A DNA stretch of 64,000 nucleotides. It comes from Nocardia brasiliensis. GTDB lineage: Bacteria; Actinomycetota; Actinomycetes; Mycobacteriales; Mycobacteriaceae. Under the pieces are notes generated by a model. That model ran no database searches, was not told the DNA's origin, and worked only from the letters and a program-made list of their open reading frames with translations. Position numbers and translations under genes: made by a program. The stretch is from contig NZ_CP046171.1 in the NCBI RefSeq assembly GCF_011801125.1, positions 7,564,001-7,628,000 of the forward strand, given 5' to 3'. Shown piece by piece: positions 27,023-34,826 of the stretch (the first letter of the stretch is position 1; every line of letters starts with the position of its first letter).

Positions 27023-27037
27023 TTAATCGGGATTAAT
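27023..27037. promoter_or_regulatory. Palindrome TTAATC-GG-GATTAA
   Basis: Perfect 6-bp arms in an A/T-rich gap between island genes 2 and 3. The half-site ATTAATCC recurs as direct repeats near 40642-40675. Candidate operator or promoter element for the downstream gene. Confidence 0.45.
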
Positions 27038-27059
27038 ACCACATTCAACTGTCTCTTTT

Positions 27060-27079
27060 GTGCTGCCAAAAAACAGCAC
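27060..27079 (+). terminator. Short hairpin GTGCTG/CAGCAC
   Basis: Six-base-pair stem with an A-rich 8-nt loop, upstream of the next gene's ribosome site. May be a weak terminator or leader structure. Confidence 0.35.
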
Positions 27080-27103
27080 GACTACCGAAATGGAGTAATC
27101 GCA

Positions 27104-27772
27104 ATGGGCGAGTACGCAACACGTATTTCTGACCGTCAAGAAATCAAGATTGGCACATGTGAGGACATGTACTACCTGCGCTATGACCAGCGCAATAAGG
27201 TCAGCGGTGGCGACGCGACGGGGTGGGCTGCTCGCAATTGGGATGGCGCGCGGTTCCGGTTTCCGTTCCCGAGCGAGGATACGATTGCGCCGGGTGCCTT
27301 CGAAGACTACGACAAGGGCTTGAACATTAGCGGTTGGGAAATCCCTAGCGATTGGCCTGTCGACCATGGCACGGTTCAATTCACGGCCGATCAGGGTTAC
27401 GTCGTTTCCCTTCCTTGTCCCGAAGTCAACCCAGATGAAACATTCGGAGAATCGCGATATGGCACGCTCAAAGTGCACAGAAACGGATTCAAAGGTTCGC
27501 TGTTCATCGTTCAACAACGATTGATCAAGGATGACGCCGGGTGTACTCACCTTGTTCCGATTCTGCGTTGTGCGTGCGGTTCCATATTCAACATTGGCAC
27601 CGACTACGTCACATTCGAATCACTTGCGGTTTTCCTGCGCTCGATGGCAGATGAGGACGTGAGGCGGGAGAGCATCTACAACCGCGATATTACCGAAACT
27701 CACTTTTCGCGAATGCTGCACACCGTAGCCGACCGAATTCTGTCCGGATACAACGTGTCTGACCCGTCCTAG
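27104..27772 (+). CDS. Unknown protein of an actinobacterial mobile-element family
   Basis: 222 residues, ATG with AATGGAGTAATC upstream. Distinctive N terminus RISDRQEIKIGTCEDMYYLRYDQR and central FRFPFPSED, VHRNGFKGSLFIVQQR, LRCACGSIF. I recall similar proteins on actinobacterial plasmids and integrated elements, but not an established function. One CxC/Cys pair (CACG) might bind metal. Beta-rich; probably cytoplasmic. Flanked by hairpins on both sides, so likely its own transcript. Confidence 0.75.
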   Translation: MGEYATRISDRQEIKIGTCEDMYYLRYDQRNKVSGGDATGWAARNWDGARFRFPFPSEDTIAPGAFEDYDKGLNISGWEIPSDWPVDHGTVQFTADQGYVVSLPCPEVNPDETFGESRYGTLKVHRNGFKGSLFIVQQRLIKDDAGCTHLVPILRCACGSIFNIGTDYVTFESLAVFLRSMADEDVRRESIYNRDITETHFSRMLHTVADRILSGYNVSDPS

Positions 27773-27783
27773 TCGCTTACGGG

Positions 27784-27814
27784 GCCGCTGTAGGTGCTCA
27801 GCACTCACAGCGGC
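27784..27814 (+). terminator. Hairpin after island gene 3
   Basis: GCCGCTGT and ACAGCGGC pair perfectly with a 15-nt loop that can itself fold further. No U-run. Probable terminator between island genes. Confidence 0.5.
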
Positions 27815-27850
27815 GCCGTTAGGGACTAGGCCGAACAAGGAGAGATCAAC

Positions 27851-28450
27851 ATGTGGACACCTGAACACGGCGGAATCACTACCGCCGATCAACGCGCGCA
27901 AATGCTCGCCGACCAGCTAGCAAAAGGCGCGCAACGCACGGCGCGCGTCCTGGAACTGACCGGGTTCGACGTCGACAGCGCGGTACGGGGCTACCTCGAG
28001 GCGAAGCTCTGGACGTCCTGCGACGAACTCTTCCCGGACGCGGACAACGATCTACCGCCATCCATTCCGGGTGTCGACCGCAGGGACCACCACGAAAGGC
28101 TAGACGAATATTATGACGTCGACGATATCGACGGCGAATATGTGGAATCAACGCGCGCCGATATCGTTGACTTTATTACCGCGCAACCGTTGGCCGTCCG
28201 CATCTATATGAGCAAGCGGCGCGCACACGTGGCGAGTGCCGATATGTCCGAGTACTTCGGTCACGATTTCTTGCTGACAAGGGACGGACACGGCGCCGGT
28301 TTCTGGGATCGGGGGCTAGGCGCGGTAGGTGAATACCTTTCCCAGAACGCTCGGGTATACGGAAGCTCCGGCGAACTCAGCGACGGCGCATTGTGCAGCG
28401 ATCCGAAAGGAGTGCGTACGTTCGAAAGCGGCAGGCTTTACGGGTCCTAG
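27851..28450 (+). CDS. Phage/plasmid accessory protein with FWDRGLG motif
   Basis: 199 residues, preceded by AAGGAGAGATC. Helical N terminus, an acidic centre (YYDVDDIDGEYVES) and a conserved-looking end: DFLLTRDGHGAGFWDRGLGAVGEYL, a motif that recurs in small proteins of many phages and plasmids. I know of no proven activity. Part of the reversed island; its leader ends with the same CTAGGCC...AAGGAGAG layout as the next gene. Confidence 0.75.
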   Translation: MWTPEHGGITTADQRAQMLADQLAKGAQRTARVLELTGFDVDSAVRGYLEAKLWTSCDELFPDADNDLPPSIPGVDRRDHHERLDEYYDVDDIDGEYVESTRADIVDFITAQPLAVRIYMSKRRAHVASADMSEYFGHDFLLTRDGHGAGFWDRGLGAVGEYLSQNARVYGSSGELSDGALCSDPKGVRTFESGRLYGS

Positions 28451-28497
28451 TCGCTTCCCTTGCGCGTCGCACCTTCGGCGCGTCCGGGTGGCAGCTA
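28447..28497 (+). repeat. 51-bp intergenic repeat, copy 1
   Basis: Begins at the stop codon of the preceding gene and aligns without gaps to 29068-29118 (42 of 51 identical). Core CTTCCCTTGCGCGTCG...TTCGGCGCGTC contains a direct GCGCGTC repeat. Could be a shared terminator, processing site or recombination seam. Confidence 0.7.
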
Positions 28498-28520
28498 GGC
28501 CAGTTTAAGGAGAGTGCTAA

Positions 28521-28742
28521 ATGGAAAATATCCGCTACACATTCGGCGATATCGAGTCGGGTATGGGGTTCATTGCTGAAGGGCTCAGCCTGTCGGAACG
28601 GGACACTGATTTGATGGAATTATTGCTAAACGCGATATATGACCGATCGGAATCGGCAGATATAACGCTAGATGAGGTCATTTCTAACCATTACTCGGGT
28701 ACGCCTGCCGAAGTGCGTTCATGGTGGACGAACTGGTCCTGA
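28521..28742 (+). CDS. Small acidic protein, plus-strand island
   Basis: 73 residues, ATG after AAGGAGAGTGCTAA. Acidic helical sequence (LSLSERDTDLMELLLNAIYD) ending with a Trp-rich tail RSWWTNWS. No family recognised. Size and charge would suit an inhibitor or DNA-mimic type factor, but this is only a possibility. Confidence 0.65.
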   Translation: MENIRYTFGDIESGMGFIAEGLSLSERDTDLMELLLNAIYDRSESADITLDEVISNHYSGTPAEVRSWWTNWS

Positions 28743-28765
28743 TAATTGCGCGAAAGGTGCATCTC

Positions 28766-29071
28766 GTGGCATTCGTTATTATTCAAGAAGGCGGCGCTTC
28801 CGGTGAGTACTACTTGTCGGTATGGGGCACAGAAGAAGAAGCTGAGACATTCCGCGTCGATTGCGCCACAGAAGAGGCGTACCGCACCACCGACCCAGTT
28901 GAAATGGACGACGCGAACGACTGGAACGAAATCGAGGAATGGGTTCAATCACTCGGATACGGTCCGGAGGTAGGCGTTCCGAAGAATGCCGATCGGCAGG
29001 AATTATCCGCCCTGCGCGAATCATTGGAGACGCTCGATTGCGTTGACGTCGACGAATCTGACGGAGACTAG
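28766..29071 (+). CDS. Small acidic protein, last island gene
   Basis: 101 residues from GTG with GAAAGGTG upstream. Strongly acidic: EEEAETFRVDCATEEAY, DDANDWNEIEEWVQ, ending DVDESDGD. Predicted alpha/beta with a first strand FVIIQEG. Followed by the second repeat copy and a strong terminator, marking the island's end. Function unknown. Confidence 0.65.
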   Translation: MAFVIIQEGGASGEYYLSVWGTEEEAETFRVDCATEEAYRTTDPVEMDDANDWNEIEEWVQSLGYGPEVGVPKNADRQELSALRESLETLDCVDVDESDGD

Positions 29072-29118
29072 TTTCTTCCCTTGCGCGTCGTCTGTTCGGC
29101 GCGTCTGGGTGGCCACTA
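29068..29118 (+). repeat. 51-bp intergenic repeat, copy 2
   Basis: Second copy of the element at 28447-28497, again starting at the stop codon of an island gene. Differences cluster in the loop between the two GCGCGTC words, as if the flanking words are constrained. Confidence 0.7.
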
Positions 29119-29133
29119 AGAGCCGAGTTATCT

Positions 29134-29169
29134 ATAGCCCCCGCCTAGCACTGCGCTAGCGGGGGCTAT
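29134..29169. terminator. Strong bidirectional hairpin closing the island
   Basis: ATAGCCCCCGC (29134-29144) and GCGGGGGCTAT (29159-29169) form an 11-bp perfect stem with a 14-nt loop. Placed 60 nt after the last island gene. Confidence 0.8.
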
Positions 29170-29730
29170 GCGCGTTGAGTGTCACAACAGCCGAAGACGG
29201 TTCATTCGACAGAAGGGAGCGAGATAGCACCTAGGGCGCCCGGCAGGCTCGGGAACCATTTCATCCGCGCTCTGTAATCGAGCGCGGTACACAACCCGGT
29301 CACGCGCGCCGATTGGTGCAGGGGCGTTGTCGGAACACGCCTAGGACGGATAGCGCCGAGCGACACCCGGCGCGAGCCGACATAGGACCAATACCGGAGC
29401 GGACCCGCGCATCGCGTCGGCTGAGCGCGCACGGGCGTCCATCAAAGGGAGTGGCGTGTTGTCGACGCGTCGACCTGCACACCCCAAGCTAGTAATGGGG
29501 ATTGCCGCCATCGGAGTGCGTGTCGACACGCCGCTAAATCAAACGTTATCAACTCGTGATGCCTGACACTTCCGGTCCCATTCGGTCGATACCCCCTCTG
29601 CTTGCAGTTGCAAGCGGAGGCGGGAATAGCTAGCGGGAGCAAAGTTCTTGTCGCCGAATCCCTTTTCTGATTTACGAGCAAGTCGCTCACAAATTTTTTT
29701 TCTTACCCGCCGAAATCGTGGGTGGTCCCG
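29170..29730. other. Gene-free 560-bp segment with palindromes
   Basis: No supported ORF on either strand. Contains GTCGACGCGTCGAC (29461-29474) and CGTGTCGACACG (29519-29530), both perfect palindromes, a near-perfect hairpin CCTCTGCTTGCA/TGCAAGCGGAGG (29595-29620) and a T8 run at 29694-29701 just beyond the HNH stop. Location between HNH and terminase genes is where a cos end commonly lies. Small RNA genes cannot be excluded. Confidence 0.5.
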
Positions 29731-30102
29731 TCACCGCGCTTTGCCGAGGTTGCCGTGGCCTTGGGTCCGGCCGGTGTGGCGGTTGTGGCAGTACACGCAC
29801 AGCGCTCGCCCGTACTGCGGGTCATCGGCATCGAGGCCCGCGGCGACGAGCTCGCGGCGACTGAGTGGATGGTGGTCGGCGACGTCGGCGAATCCGCCGC
29901 ACATCTGGCAGGTCTGGTCGTCGCGGGCGAGCACACCAGCGCGGAATCGCGCGGAGTGCGCAGTGCCATAGCCGCGCTCCGTGCGAGTGCCGCGCAAGGC
30001 GTCGACGCGGGCGTGATGCATCGCGAGGTGGTGTCGGCACTTGCCGCCGGAGACTGCGGGCGCCCCGCAATACGTGCAGGGCCGATGGGGCTTGGTCGGC
30101 AT
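29731..30102 (-). CDS. HNH endonuclease of the packaging module
   Basis: 123 residues. CxxC pairs at the N terminus (CTYCGA) and CQMCG, then the HNH core DHHPLSRRELVA ... RALCVYCHNRHT. Phages with 3' cohesive ends and P27-type TerS commonly carry such an HNH next to the terminase, where it stimulates cos cleavage by TerL. Here the pair is separated by the 4-kb reversed island. Confidence 0.88.
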   Translation of the reverse strand: MPTKPHRPCTYCGAPAVSGGKCRHHLAMHHARVDALRGTRTERGYGTAHSARFRAGVLARDDQTCQMCGGFADVADHHPLSRRELVAAGLDADDPQYGRALCVYCHNRHTGRTQGHGNLGKAR

Positions 30103-30133
30103 GGCTGGCTCCGCCTCTCCCGATCAGGGATCA

Positions 30134-30262
30134 CTACGGATCGGCGTGATCGGCCTCGAGTGCCAGAGTGTCCTCGTCATGTTGGCTGACGAGCCTGCGC
30201 ATCCATTCGGCAGTCGTCGATGTGGGCCGGTCACCGAGGGTGTCGATGGGGTCGCTGGTCAC
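30134..30262 (-). CDS. Small hypothetical protein
   Basis: 42 residues from GTG in a GTGA overlap. Acidic C terminus (SQHDEDTLALEADHADP). Third of three coupled small genes upstream of HNH. No function visible. Confidence 0.55.
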   Translation of the reverse strand: MTSDPIDTLGDRPTSTTAEWMRRLVSQHDEDTLALEADHADP

Positions 30263-30441
30263 TGGACCGCCGGGATGGTGATGACGACGGTGCCATCGGC
30301 GTGGGTGGCGATGTCGGCGCCGAGCTCGGGGGCGCGTTCGAGCAGACCACGCACGACCATCACCAGCGCGGCACGCTGGCCCGCAGTCATCGGCTGCGGT
30401 GTCAAGATCGCCAGCGGCTGAGCCTTTTTGGGCTTCTTCAC
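30259..30441 (-). CDS. Small hypothetical protein
   Basis: 60 residues, GTG start in GTGA overlap. Basic N terminus KKPKKAQ, helical middle GQRAALVMVVRGLLERAPEL, beta end. Could be a small DNA-binding or regulatory factor; not recognised. Confidence 0.6.
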   Translation of the reverse strand: MKKPKKAQPLAILTPQPMTAGQRAALVMVVRGLLERAPELGADIATHADGTVVITIPAVQ

Positions 30442-30626
30442 GACTTCGCCTTAGGCATGAACTTGTTCGTCCGCAGGAAGTGCACGATGGCTTCGGCAAC
30501 CATCTCGGTCACCGCCGGTCCGGCACCGTCGAACATGACCAGGCGTAGGTCTTTGCCGCCTGGGTGCGGGATCTTGGGCAGGGTCGCCGCCAGTGCGACG
30601 ACGGCCGGGTCCTTCTTCTCTGGCAT
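30438..30626 (-). CDS. Small hypothetical protein
   Basis: 62 residues from ATG with GGAGAGAACC upstream; the frame extends further but without support. Ends basic (FLRTNKFMPKAKS). First gene of the short HNH-proximal operon. Confidence 0.6.
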   Translation of the reverse strand: MPEKKDPAVVALAATLPKIPHPGGKDLRLVMFDGAGPAVTEMVAEAIVHFLRTNKFMPKAKS

Positions 30627-30773
30627 GGTTCTCTCCTTCGAGGTAGGTGGCCCATGTTTGCGCTCGGTGCCATGAGCGGCGCACGCGAGATCGGTTGCGG
30701 GCGAAGGGAGTAGACCCGCGCCTGTCCTCGGGCGCTGGGAGCGTCGCCGAACGGCGATGCTCGTCAACGGCGG

Positions 30774-30806
30774 ACACCCCGCGCAATTCTGACTGTCGCG
30801 GGGTGT
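30774..30806. terminator. 10-bp hairpin ACACCCCGCG/CGCGGGGTGT
   Basis: Perfect stem with a 13-nt loop in the roughly 300-bp gene-free gap 30627-30927, downstream of the zinc-ribbon gene. A second 7-bp inverted pair (GCCTCGG/CCGAGGC) lies at 30832-30859. Likely transcription stop for the upstream minus-strand genes. Confidence 0.6.
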
Positions 30807-30927
30807 TCGATTGCCGGTATTCAGCGGGTGGCCTCGGCGGCTGTGGAACGCCCGAGGCGCTCGAGCCTAAACACGGGGCGTTCGGCAATTTCCATCCCAC
30901 TGCGGTCGGTGGGTGTGTCGGGTGGAC

Positions 30928-31773
30928 TCAGGCCGCGGTGGCGAAGCGATGTCCACCGAGGGCGGCCAGGACGTCGGCGGCGCTGTAGAGCTTTCGCCCG
31001 GTCGTGTCGGTGACGCGCCGGACGGGGTTGTGGCGACGGTAGGACAGGTCGTGGATGCGTTTGCGCGACACCGCGACACCGAGAGCGGCCTGGACGGCGA
31101 TGACCATGTCGCTGGCGGGCAGAAATCGCTGACCGAGTTGCTCGTAGACGCGCACGTCGTTCTCGCGACGGGCCACCTTCGCGCCGCACGAGCGGCAGTG
31201 CAGACGATCGCTGTCACGACGGCCGAACAGCCCGCCGACACCACACGGGCACGGCCCTGCAAACACCGCACCTTCGCGCCGGTCGACGGTGAACGCGGCT
31301 GCGCGGCAGGCGTAGGCGATCTCGTCCTGCAAGCGTGCAGCGTCCGGCAGTTGCTGGAGGCGCGCGATGTGATGAGCAAGCCATCCGGCGTAGTCGACCG
31401 CGGTGGGCCGGTAGCTGGTGGGCAGGCGCTTCTCGCCGGGCCGCAGCGGGCCGATGAACTCCGCTCGGTGGTGTGTCCACACGGGCGCGAACGCGATGCC
31501 GATATGCGTCGAGAGTTCCTCGGTCCAGACCCGCAGCGTGTCACGCAGTACCCACGCCGCGTCGGACGCTTCGGCGTTGTAGGCCAGGGGTCGTTCGCTC
31601 GTACGGCCGCCGTCGCGGTAGGGGCCGCCGAGTTTGTCGCGGCGCGTGAGGGTGATCTGTAGCTGATGGGCCAGCCACGGCACCGATACGAGGTCGCGGT
31701 GGACGAGGCGAGTACAGGCGGTGCATATGTAGGACGGGGTGGGTCGCAGGCAGGTGTCGCAATTACGCTCCAT
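30928..31773 (-). CDS. Zinc-ribbon protein with C-terminal HTH
   Basis: 281 residues. N-terminal CDTCLRP and CTAC knuckles, a second pair CPCGVGG and CRSCGAKV near residues 180-205, then a helix-turn-helix-like segment (VIAVQAALGVAVSRKRIHDLSY, about 225-250) with a basic YRRHNPVRRVTD wing. Looks like a DNA-binding regulator or late-gene activator. The overall design recurs in actinophages, but no demonstrated role is known to me. Confidence 0.75.
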   Translation of the reverse strand: MERNCDTCLRPTPSYICTACTRLVHRDLVSVPWLAHQLQITLTRRDKLGGPYRDGGRTSERPLAYNAEASDAAWVLRDTLRVWTEELSTHIGIAFAPVWTHHRAEFIGPLRPGEKRLPTSYRPTAVDYAGWLAHHIARLQQLPDAARLQDEIAYACRAAAFTVDRREGAVFAGPCPCGVGGLFGRRDSDRLHCRSCGAKVARRENDVRVYEQLGQRFLPASDMVIAVQAALGVAVSRKRIHDLSYRRHNPVRRVTDTTGRKLYSAADVLAALGGHRFATAA

Positions 31774-31842
31774 GAGCGCAAAGTAGGCCCGCCGCGTGAC
31801 AACTATGAACGCGCGAAACCCCGAGGCGACCTTCGGCGACCG

Positions 31843-33570
31843 TCATCGTGATGCATGTTCGAGCCTTGCGTCGAAGGTTCGAGCCAGGTCTGCTATTTCG
31901 CTCATGTGTGGCAGGTACGTATCCCTCAGCCCTTCCTCCAGGAATCGTGAATTACGCAGGGCGCCATAGGTGTAGCGGAGAAGGGTGAGCACCTGACGGT
32001 CATCGAGTCGCCGCTGGCGTAGCAGATCGTCGATGGCCGCCCTGATGTAGACGCTGCCTCGCAACCACGATTTTGCCCAGTGGGCAGTCGTGGATTGCTC
32101 GGCCAGGGTGACCACCGCCGCCCAGGCTGGGGTATCGGCGATGCTCGTGAGGAATTCGTCGGTCGCAGGCTGGCGGGTTCGCCGCTCACGAAGGTCTGCG
32201 ATCCATTCGGCGGGGTCGCCGTACTGGTCTGCCAGGTAGTGGGCGGTGGCGGTGGTGCAAAGGCCCTCGTCGAGCACGGCGAGAAGCTGGTCTGGTGTGA
32301 ACTTCGGCTTCCGGGAATCCTTGCGGCACATGGCAAGTGCCATCTCGATGGTCAGCCCTTTGCCGTGCGCAGCGATTGCCGCGTCGGCGAAGTCGTCGTT
32401 GGTCTGGTCGCGGTAGCGGTGGGCCATCAGCTTGCCGAACGCGGCCACGAACGACGGTGACAACCCCGCACGCGCGACATCCAGTACCCGCTCCGGGTAG
32501 ATGAAGCGCCAGGGGAACATGCTCATACGCCGAACACGATCGGCGTGAAACAACTTGCCGGGCCGGTCTTGATCGATGGTCAGGCTGGCGTTGTCCCAGC
32601 GCGTCAGGGAGATCTGCTCGGCGGCAGCTTCGACCAACAGGGAAAACGGCAACAGCCCGTCGGGCCGGTATCTCAGGTGCTGGATCTTGCGTATCTGCGC
32701 GCTCCACTGCTCCGGAGTGAGGCCCTCCCGCGCCGCGCGCTGCGCGAAGGCGGGGTCCATCTTGGCGTCGATGAGGTCCTTGATCTCGGCAGCGGTCCGG
32801 ACACCGGCCTCGGCGAAGGCTAGCGAGGTCCCAGCATCGAGACCGAGACGGAACACGGCGAGTGCTTCCGCGTGGGACACGCCATGTCGTGTCAGCGATC
32901 GGAACCGGTAGTCGTCGTATTCGGGCATAGCGAGCACGTCGGCCGGTATGGGCTTCTCGCCGAGCAGTTCGTTCAGCTTGTCGAGCGGTACACCCTGTTC
33001 GAGGGCTCGAACACCGAAGGCGGCGAGGCTTTCCGGAGTGTGTCCAGCGGCGATCACCAGGTCCAGGAACCGGATTCGGTCATCGCCATCGTCGTAATTG
33101 TCCTCTGGCAGGACGGTTGCCATCCCGCGCTCGGCGGCCTCGAGCTGGAGGCGGCTGCACGCACGAAACCACTCGTAGATTTCGGCCGAGGAGCTGGGGG
33201 CGTCCTCGCCGAAGTACAGCCAAGCCAGGGCTTCATCGACTGTCAGGCTGTGCTGGTCTTTCGGGAAGCATTCTCCAGGATAGGGATGGAACGCAACGCC
33301 ACACGCAGCCAGCTGCCGGTGCCGATCAGCCAACTCGGTGATCTTCTGCATGGTGTCGATGCCCGCACCGGGCAGCAGCTCAGCGATTCCCAGCGCGTGA
33401 ACGTACCCAACAGCGTCCAGAATTGCCTGGGTGTAGGCGCGTTCGCTTTCCGGTGTGGCGGACCGTATCTCGGCGACCGGCGATCCATAGCGCGTCAGGC
33501 AGACAGGGCCGGAGTCGCCGAGCTGGTCGATCACTGCGGTCAGATCGTTCCGGAATGCGGTGAGGTCCAT
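31843..33570 (-). CDS. Large helical protein with Phd/YefM-like N terminus
   Basis: 575 residues from ATG at 33570 (578 from ATG at 33579). The first about 40 residues, DLTAFRNDLTAVIDQ then PVCLTRYGSPVAEI, follow the Phd/YefM antitoxin pattern (helix, then VVLTRxGxPVAV strand). The remaining 530 residues are alpha-helical and Leu/Ala-rich with repeated helical-pair character (EMALAMCRKDSRKPKFTPDQLLAVLDEG). Preceded by an A/T-rich 12-bp inverted repeat, a plausible autorepression site for a Phd-like domain. No nuclease or ATPase motif visible. Similar big helical proteins occur as accessory genes in actinobacteria. Confidence 0.7.
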   Translation of the reverse strand: MDLTAFRNDLTAVIDQLGDSGPVCLTRYGSPVAEIRSATPESERAYTQAILDAVGYVHALGIAELLPGAGIDTMQKITELADRHRQLAACGVAFHPYPGECFPKDQHSLTVDEALAWLYFGEDAPSSSAEIYEWFRACSRLQLEAAERGMATVLPEDNYDDGDDRIRFLDLVIAAGHTPESLAAFGVRALEQGVPLDKLNELLGEKPIPADVLAMPEYDDYRFRSLTRHGVSHAEALAVFRLGLDAGTSLAFAEAGVRTAAEIKDLIDAKMDPAFAQRAAREGLTPEQWSAQIRKIQHLRYRPDGLLPFSLLVEAAAEQISLTRWDNASLTIDQDRPGKLFHADRVRRMSMFPWRFIYPERVLDVARAGLSPSFVAAFGKLMAHRYRDQTNDDFADAAIAAHGKGLTIEMALAMCRKDSRKPKFTPDQLLAVLDEGLCTTATAHYLADQYGDPAEWIADLRERRTRQPATDEFLTSIADTPAWAAVVTLAEQSTTAHWAKSWLRGSVYIRAAIDDLLRQRRLDDRQVLTLLRYTYGALRNSRFLEEGLRDTYLPHMSEIADLARTFDARLEHASR

Positions 33571-33650
33571 CGCGACCATCGCCAGGCCATCCTTCGTTGG
33601 TCATGTGGTGGGGGCAGATCAACGCTGACACACCGCACCCGCCAAAACAA

Positions 33651-33691
33651 TTCCAAACATTTCAGCAAAAATGTTTGGAAACATTTCAGTA
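33651..33691. promoter_or_regulatory. A/T-rich inverted repeat (operator candidate)
   Basis: TTCCAAACATTT (33651-33662) and AAATGTTTGGAA (33669-33680) are perfect 12-bp arms with a 6-nt spacer; a third half copy AAACATTTCAG follows to 33689. It lies 70-120 bp upstream of the Phd-like gene in otherwise GC-rich DNA. Confidence 0.65.
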
Positions 33692-33737
33692 GTCGAGGGT
33701 CTGACTCGACGGCAGGTGCACCTGCGCCGGGTCCGGG

Positions 33738-34211
33738 TCAGCTCGGATTCTGTTCGATGAGTTCGAGCTTGACCAGCTTCAACTCGGTCTCATCCTGACC
33801 GCGGAAGTTGCTGTGCTTCTTGACCGTTGCACGCAAGATGCGGACGCGGTCACCGACTTCGCGGTCATAGGCGGCATCCGAGCCGGTCGCCCACTTCACA
33901 ACCCGGCCGTCGTCGAGCGCGATAGTCAGAATTCTGCCGTACACGACCCGGCCGTAGCGGTCTGCGCTCTCGTAACGGTGCTTGCCGGAGACGACGCCGC
34001 ATAGCGGCTCCGCGAGTTTGGCGCCGACCTCGCCGACGTGGCCCTTAGGCCGGGCTTCGCGCCGAGCCCGCTCACGCCAAGCGGCCTCTTCGTCGCGCAG
34101 CAATTGGTGATAGTCACGTTCCGCGGCAAGCCATTCCAGATACGGGGTTTTCTCGCGCATCTCAGCGGCTCGCTTAGCCGCTCTCCTCGCTCGCGCACGG
34201 ACGCTGGACAC
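33738..34211 (-). CDS. Hypothetical basic coiled-coil/OB-like protein
   Basis: 157 residues, GTG start one base after the neighbouring stop. Residues 1-55 are Arg/Ala/Glu-rich helix; residues 60-157 form a beta-rich module with RVVYGRILTIALDDGRVVKWATGSD and VGDRVRILRATVKKHSNFRG. The latter recurs at the C terminus of various phage proteins and may bind nucleic acid. Function unknown. Confidence 0.7.
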   Translation of the reverse strand: MSSVRARARRAAKRAAEMREKTPYLEWLAAERDYHQLLRDEEAAWRERARREARPKGHVGEVGAKLAEPLCGVVSGKHRYESADRYGRVVYGRILTIALDDGRVVKWATGSDAAYDREVGDRVRILRATVKKHSNFRGQDETELKLVKLELIEQNPS

Positions 34212-34415
34212 CTAGATCTTCCAGCCGCCAGCGCCACGACAGGTGAAGCACCAGGTGCCTTCGCCTCGGCCTCGAATGATCCATGTGATGCTGCTGTGCC
34301 CGTTGTAGACACCGCTGTCGCAGTGCGGGCATTGCTCCCAGACCTCGTCTGTGCCCTTCTTGCCGGGGCATGGGTCGACATAGATGGTCGGATCGCGTTG
34401 TTCGTCTGCGGCCAC
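34212..34415 (-). CDS. Small zinc-ribbon protein
   Basis: 67 residues from GTG with CAGGAGAATG upstream. CPHCDSG and CFTCRGAGGWKI form a four-Cys ribbon around residues 28-62. Possibly a small nucleic-acid or protein adaptor of early gene expression. Confidence 0.7.
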   Translation of the reverse strand: MAADEQRDPTIYVDPCPGKKGTDEVWEQCPHCDSGVYNGHSSITWIIRGRGEGTWCFTCRGAGGWKI

Positions 34416-34419
34416 GGTT

Positions 34420-34620
34420 TCATTCTCCTGTCGAGGCGGTGCGTGACGAATGCTTCGGGCAGACATCAAGTGGGAAATTGGGCGACTCCGGATTGGCAGG
34501 AAAGGTCCAGCCCTGCTTGCGGAGCTTGCGCCGGATTCGGCTGGGCGGCTCCCCTGCGGCGCCGAACACACCGTTATCACATTGGTCGCACCTGACCAGG
34601 TGGTATCTCAGCTCGCTCAT
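34420..34620 (-). CDS. Small zinc-finger protein
   Basis: 66 residues, ATG after GAGGAGGACC. CDQCDNGVFG near the N terminus and a later VCPKH give a probable zinc site; centre is basic (RIRRKLRKQGW). First gene of the leftward unit; divergent from the plus-strand operon. Confidence 0.65.
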   Translation of the reverse strand: MSELRYHLVRCDQCDNGVFGAAGEPPSRIRRKLRKQGWTFPANPESPNFPLDVCPKHSSRTASTGE

Positions 34621-34826
34621 CGCGGTGGTCCTCCTCTGCCTCCAGCGCGACGCTGTCCACTGCCCGACAATACGGAGTGGACACCCAGTGCGCAACATTT
34701 CCGATCATATAGTGATCATAAATTCTGAGCTTGCAGTGTTCGACGATTGCGAGCAGTATGTGTGCAGACGCGGTGGACAGTGGTTAGCGAGATCCGTTGT
34801 CGACCCACTGACCAGGAAGGGGCTCG
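34621..34826. promoter_or_regulatory. Divergent intergenic promoter region
   Basis: A/T-rich core GATCATATAGTGATCAT (34703-34719) contains TATAGT as a possible plus-strand -10 and TATGAT on the minus strand, flanked by direct GATCAT words. No convincing -35 was found. Likely carries both promoters and an operator. Confidence 0.45.

Noticed and set aside
29200..29730. Phage tRNA genes in the noncoding segment
   Set aside because: No segment with TTCRA loop and 7-bp closing acceptor could be folded by eye.
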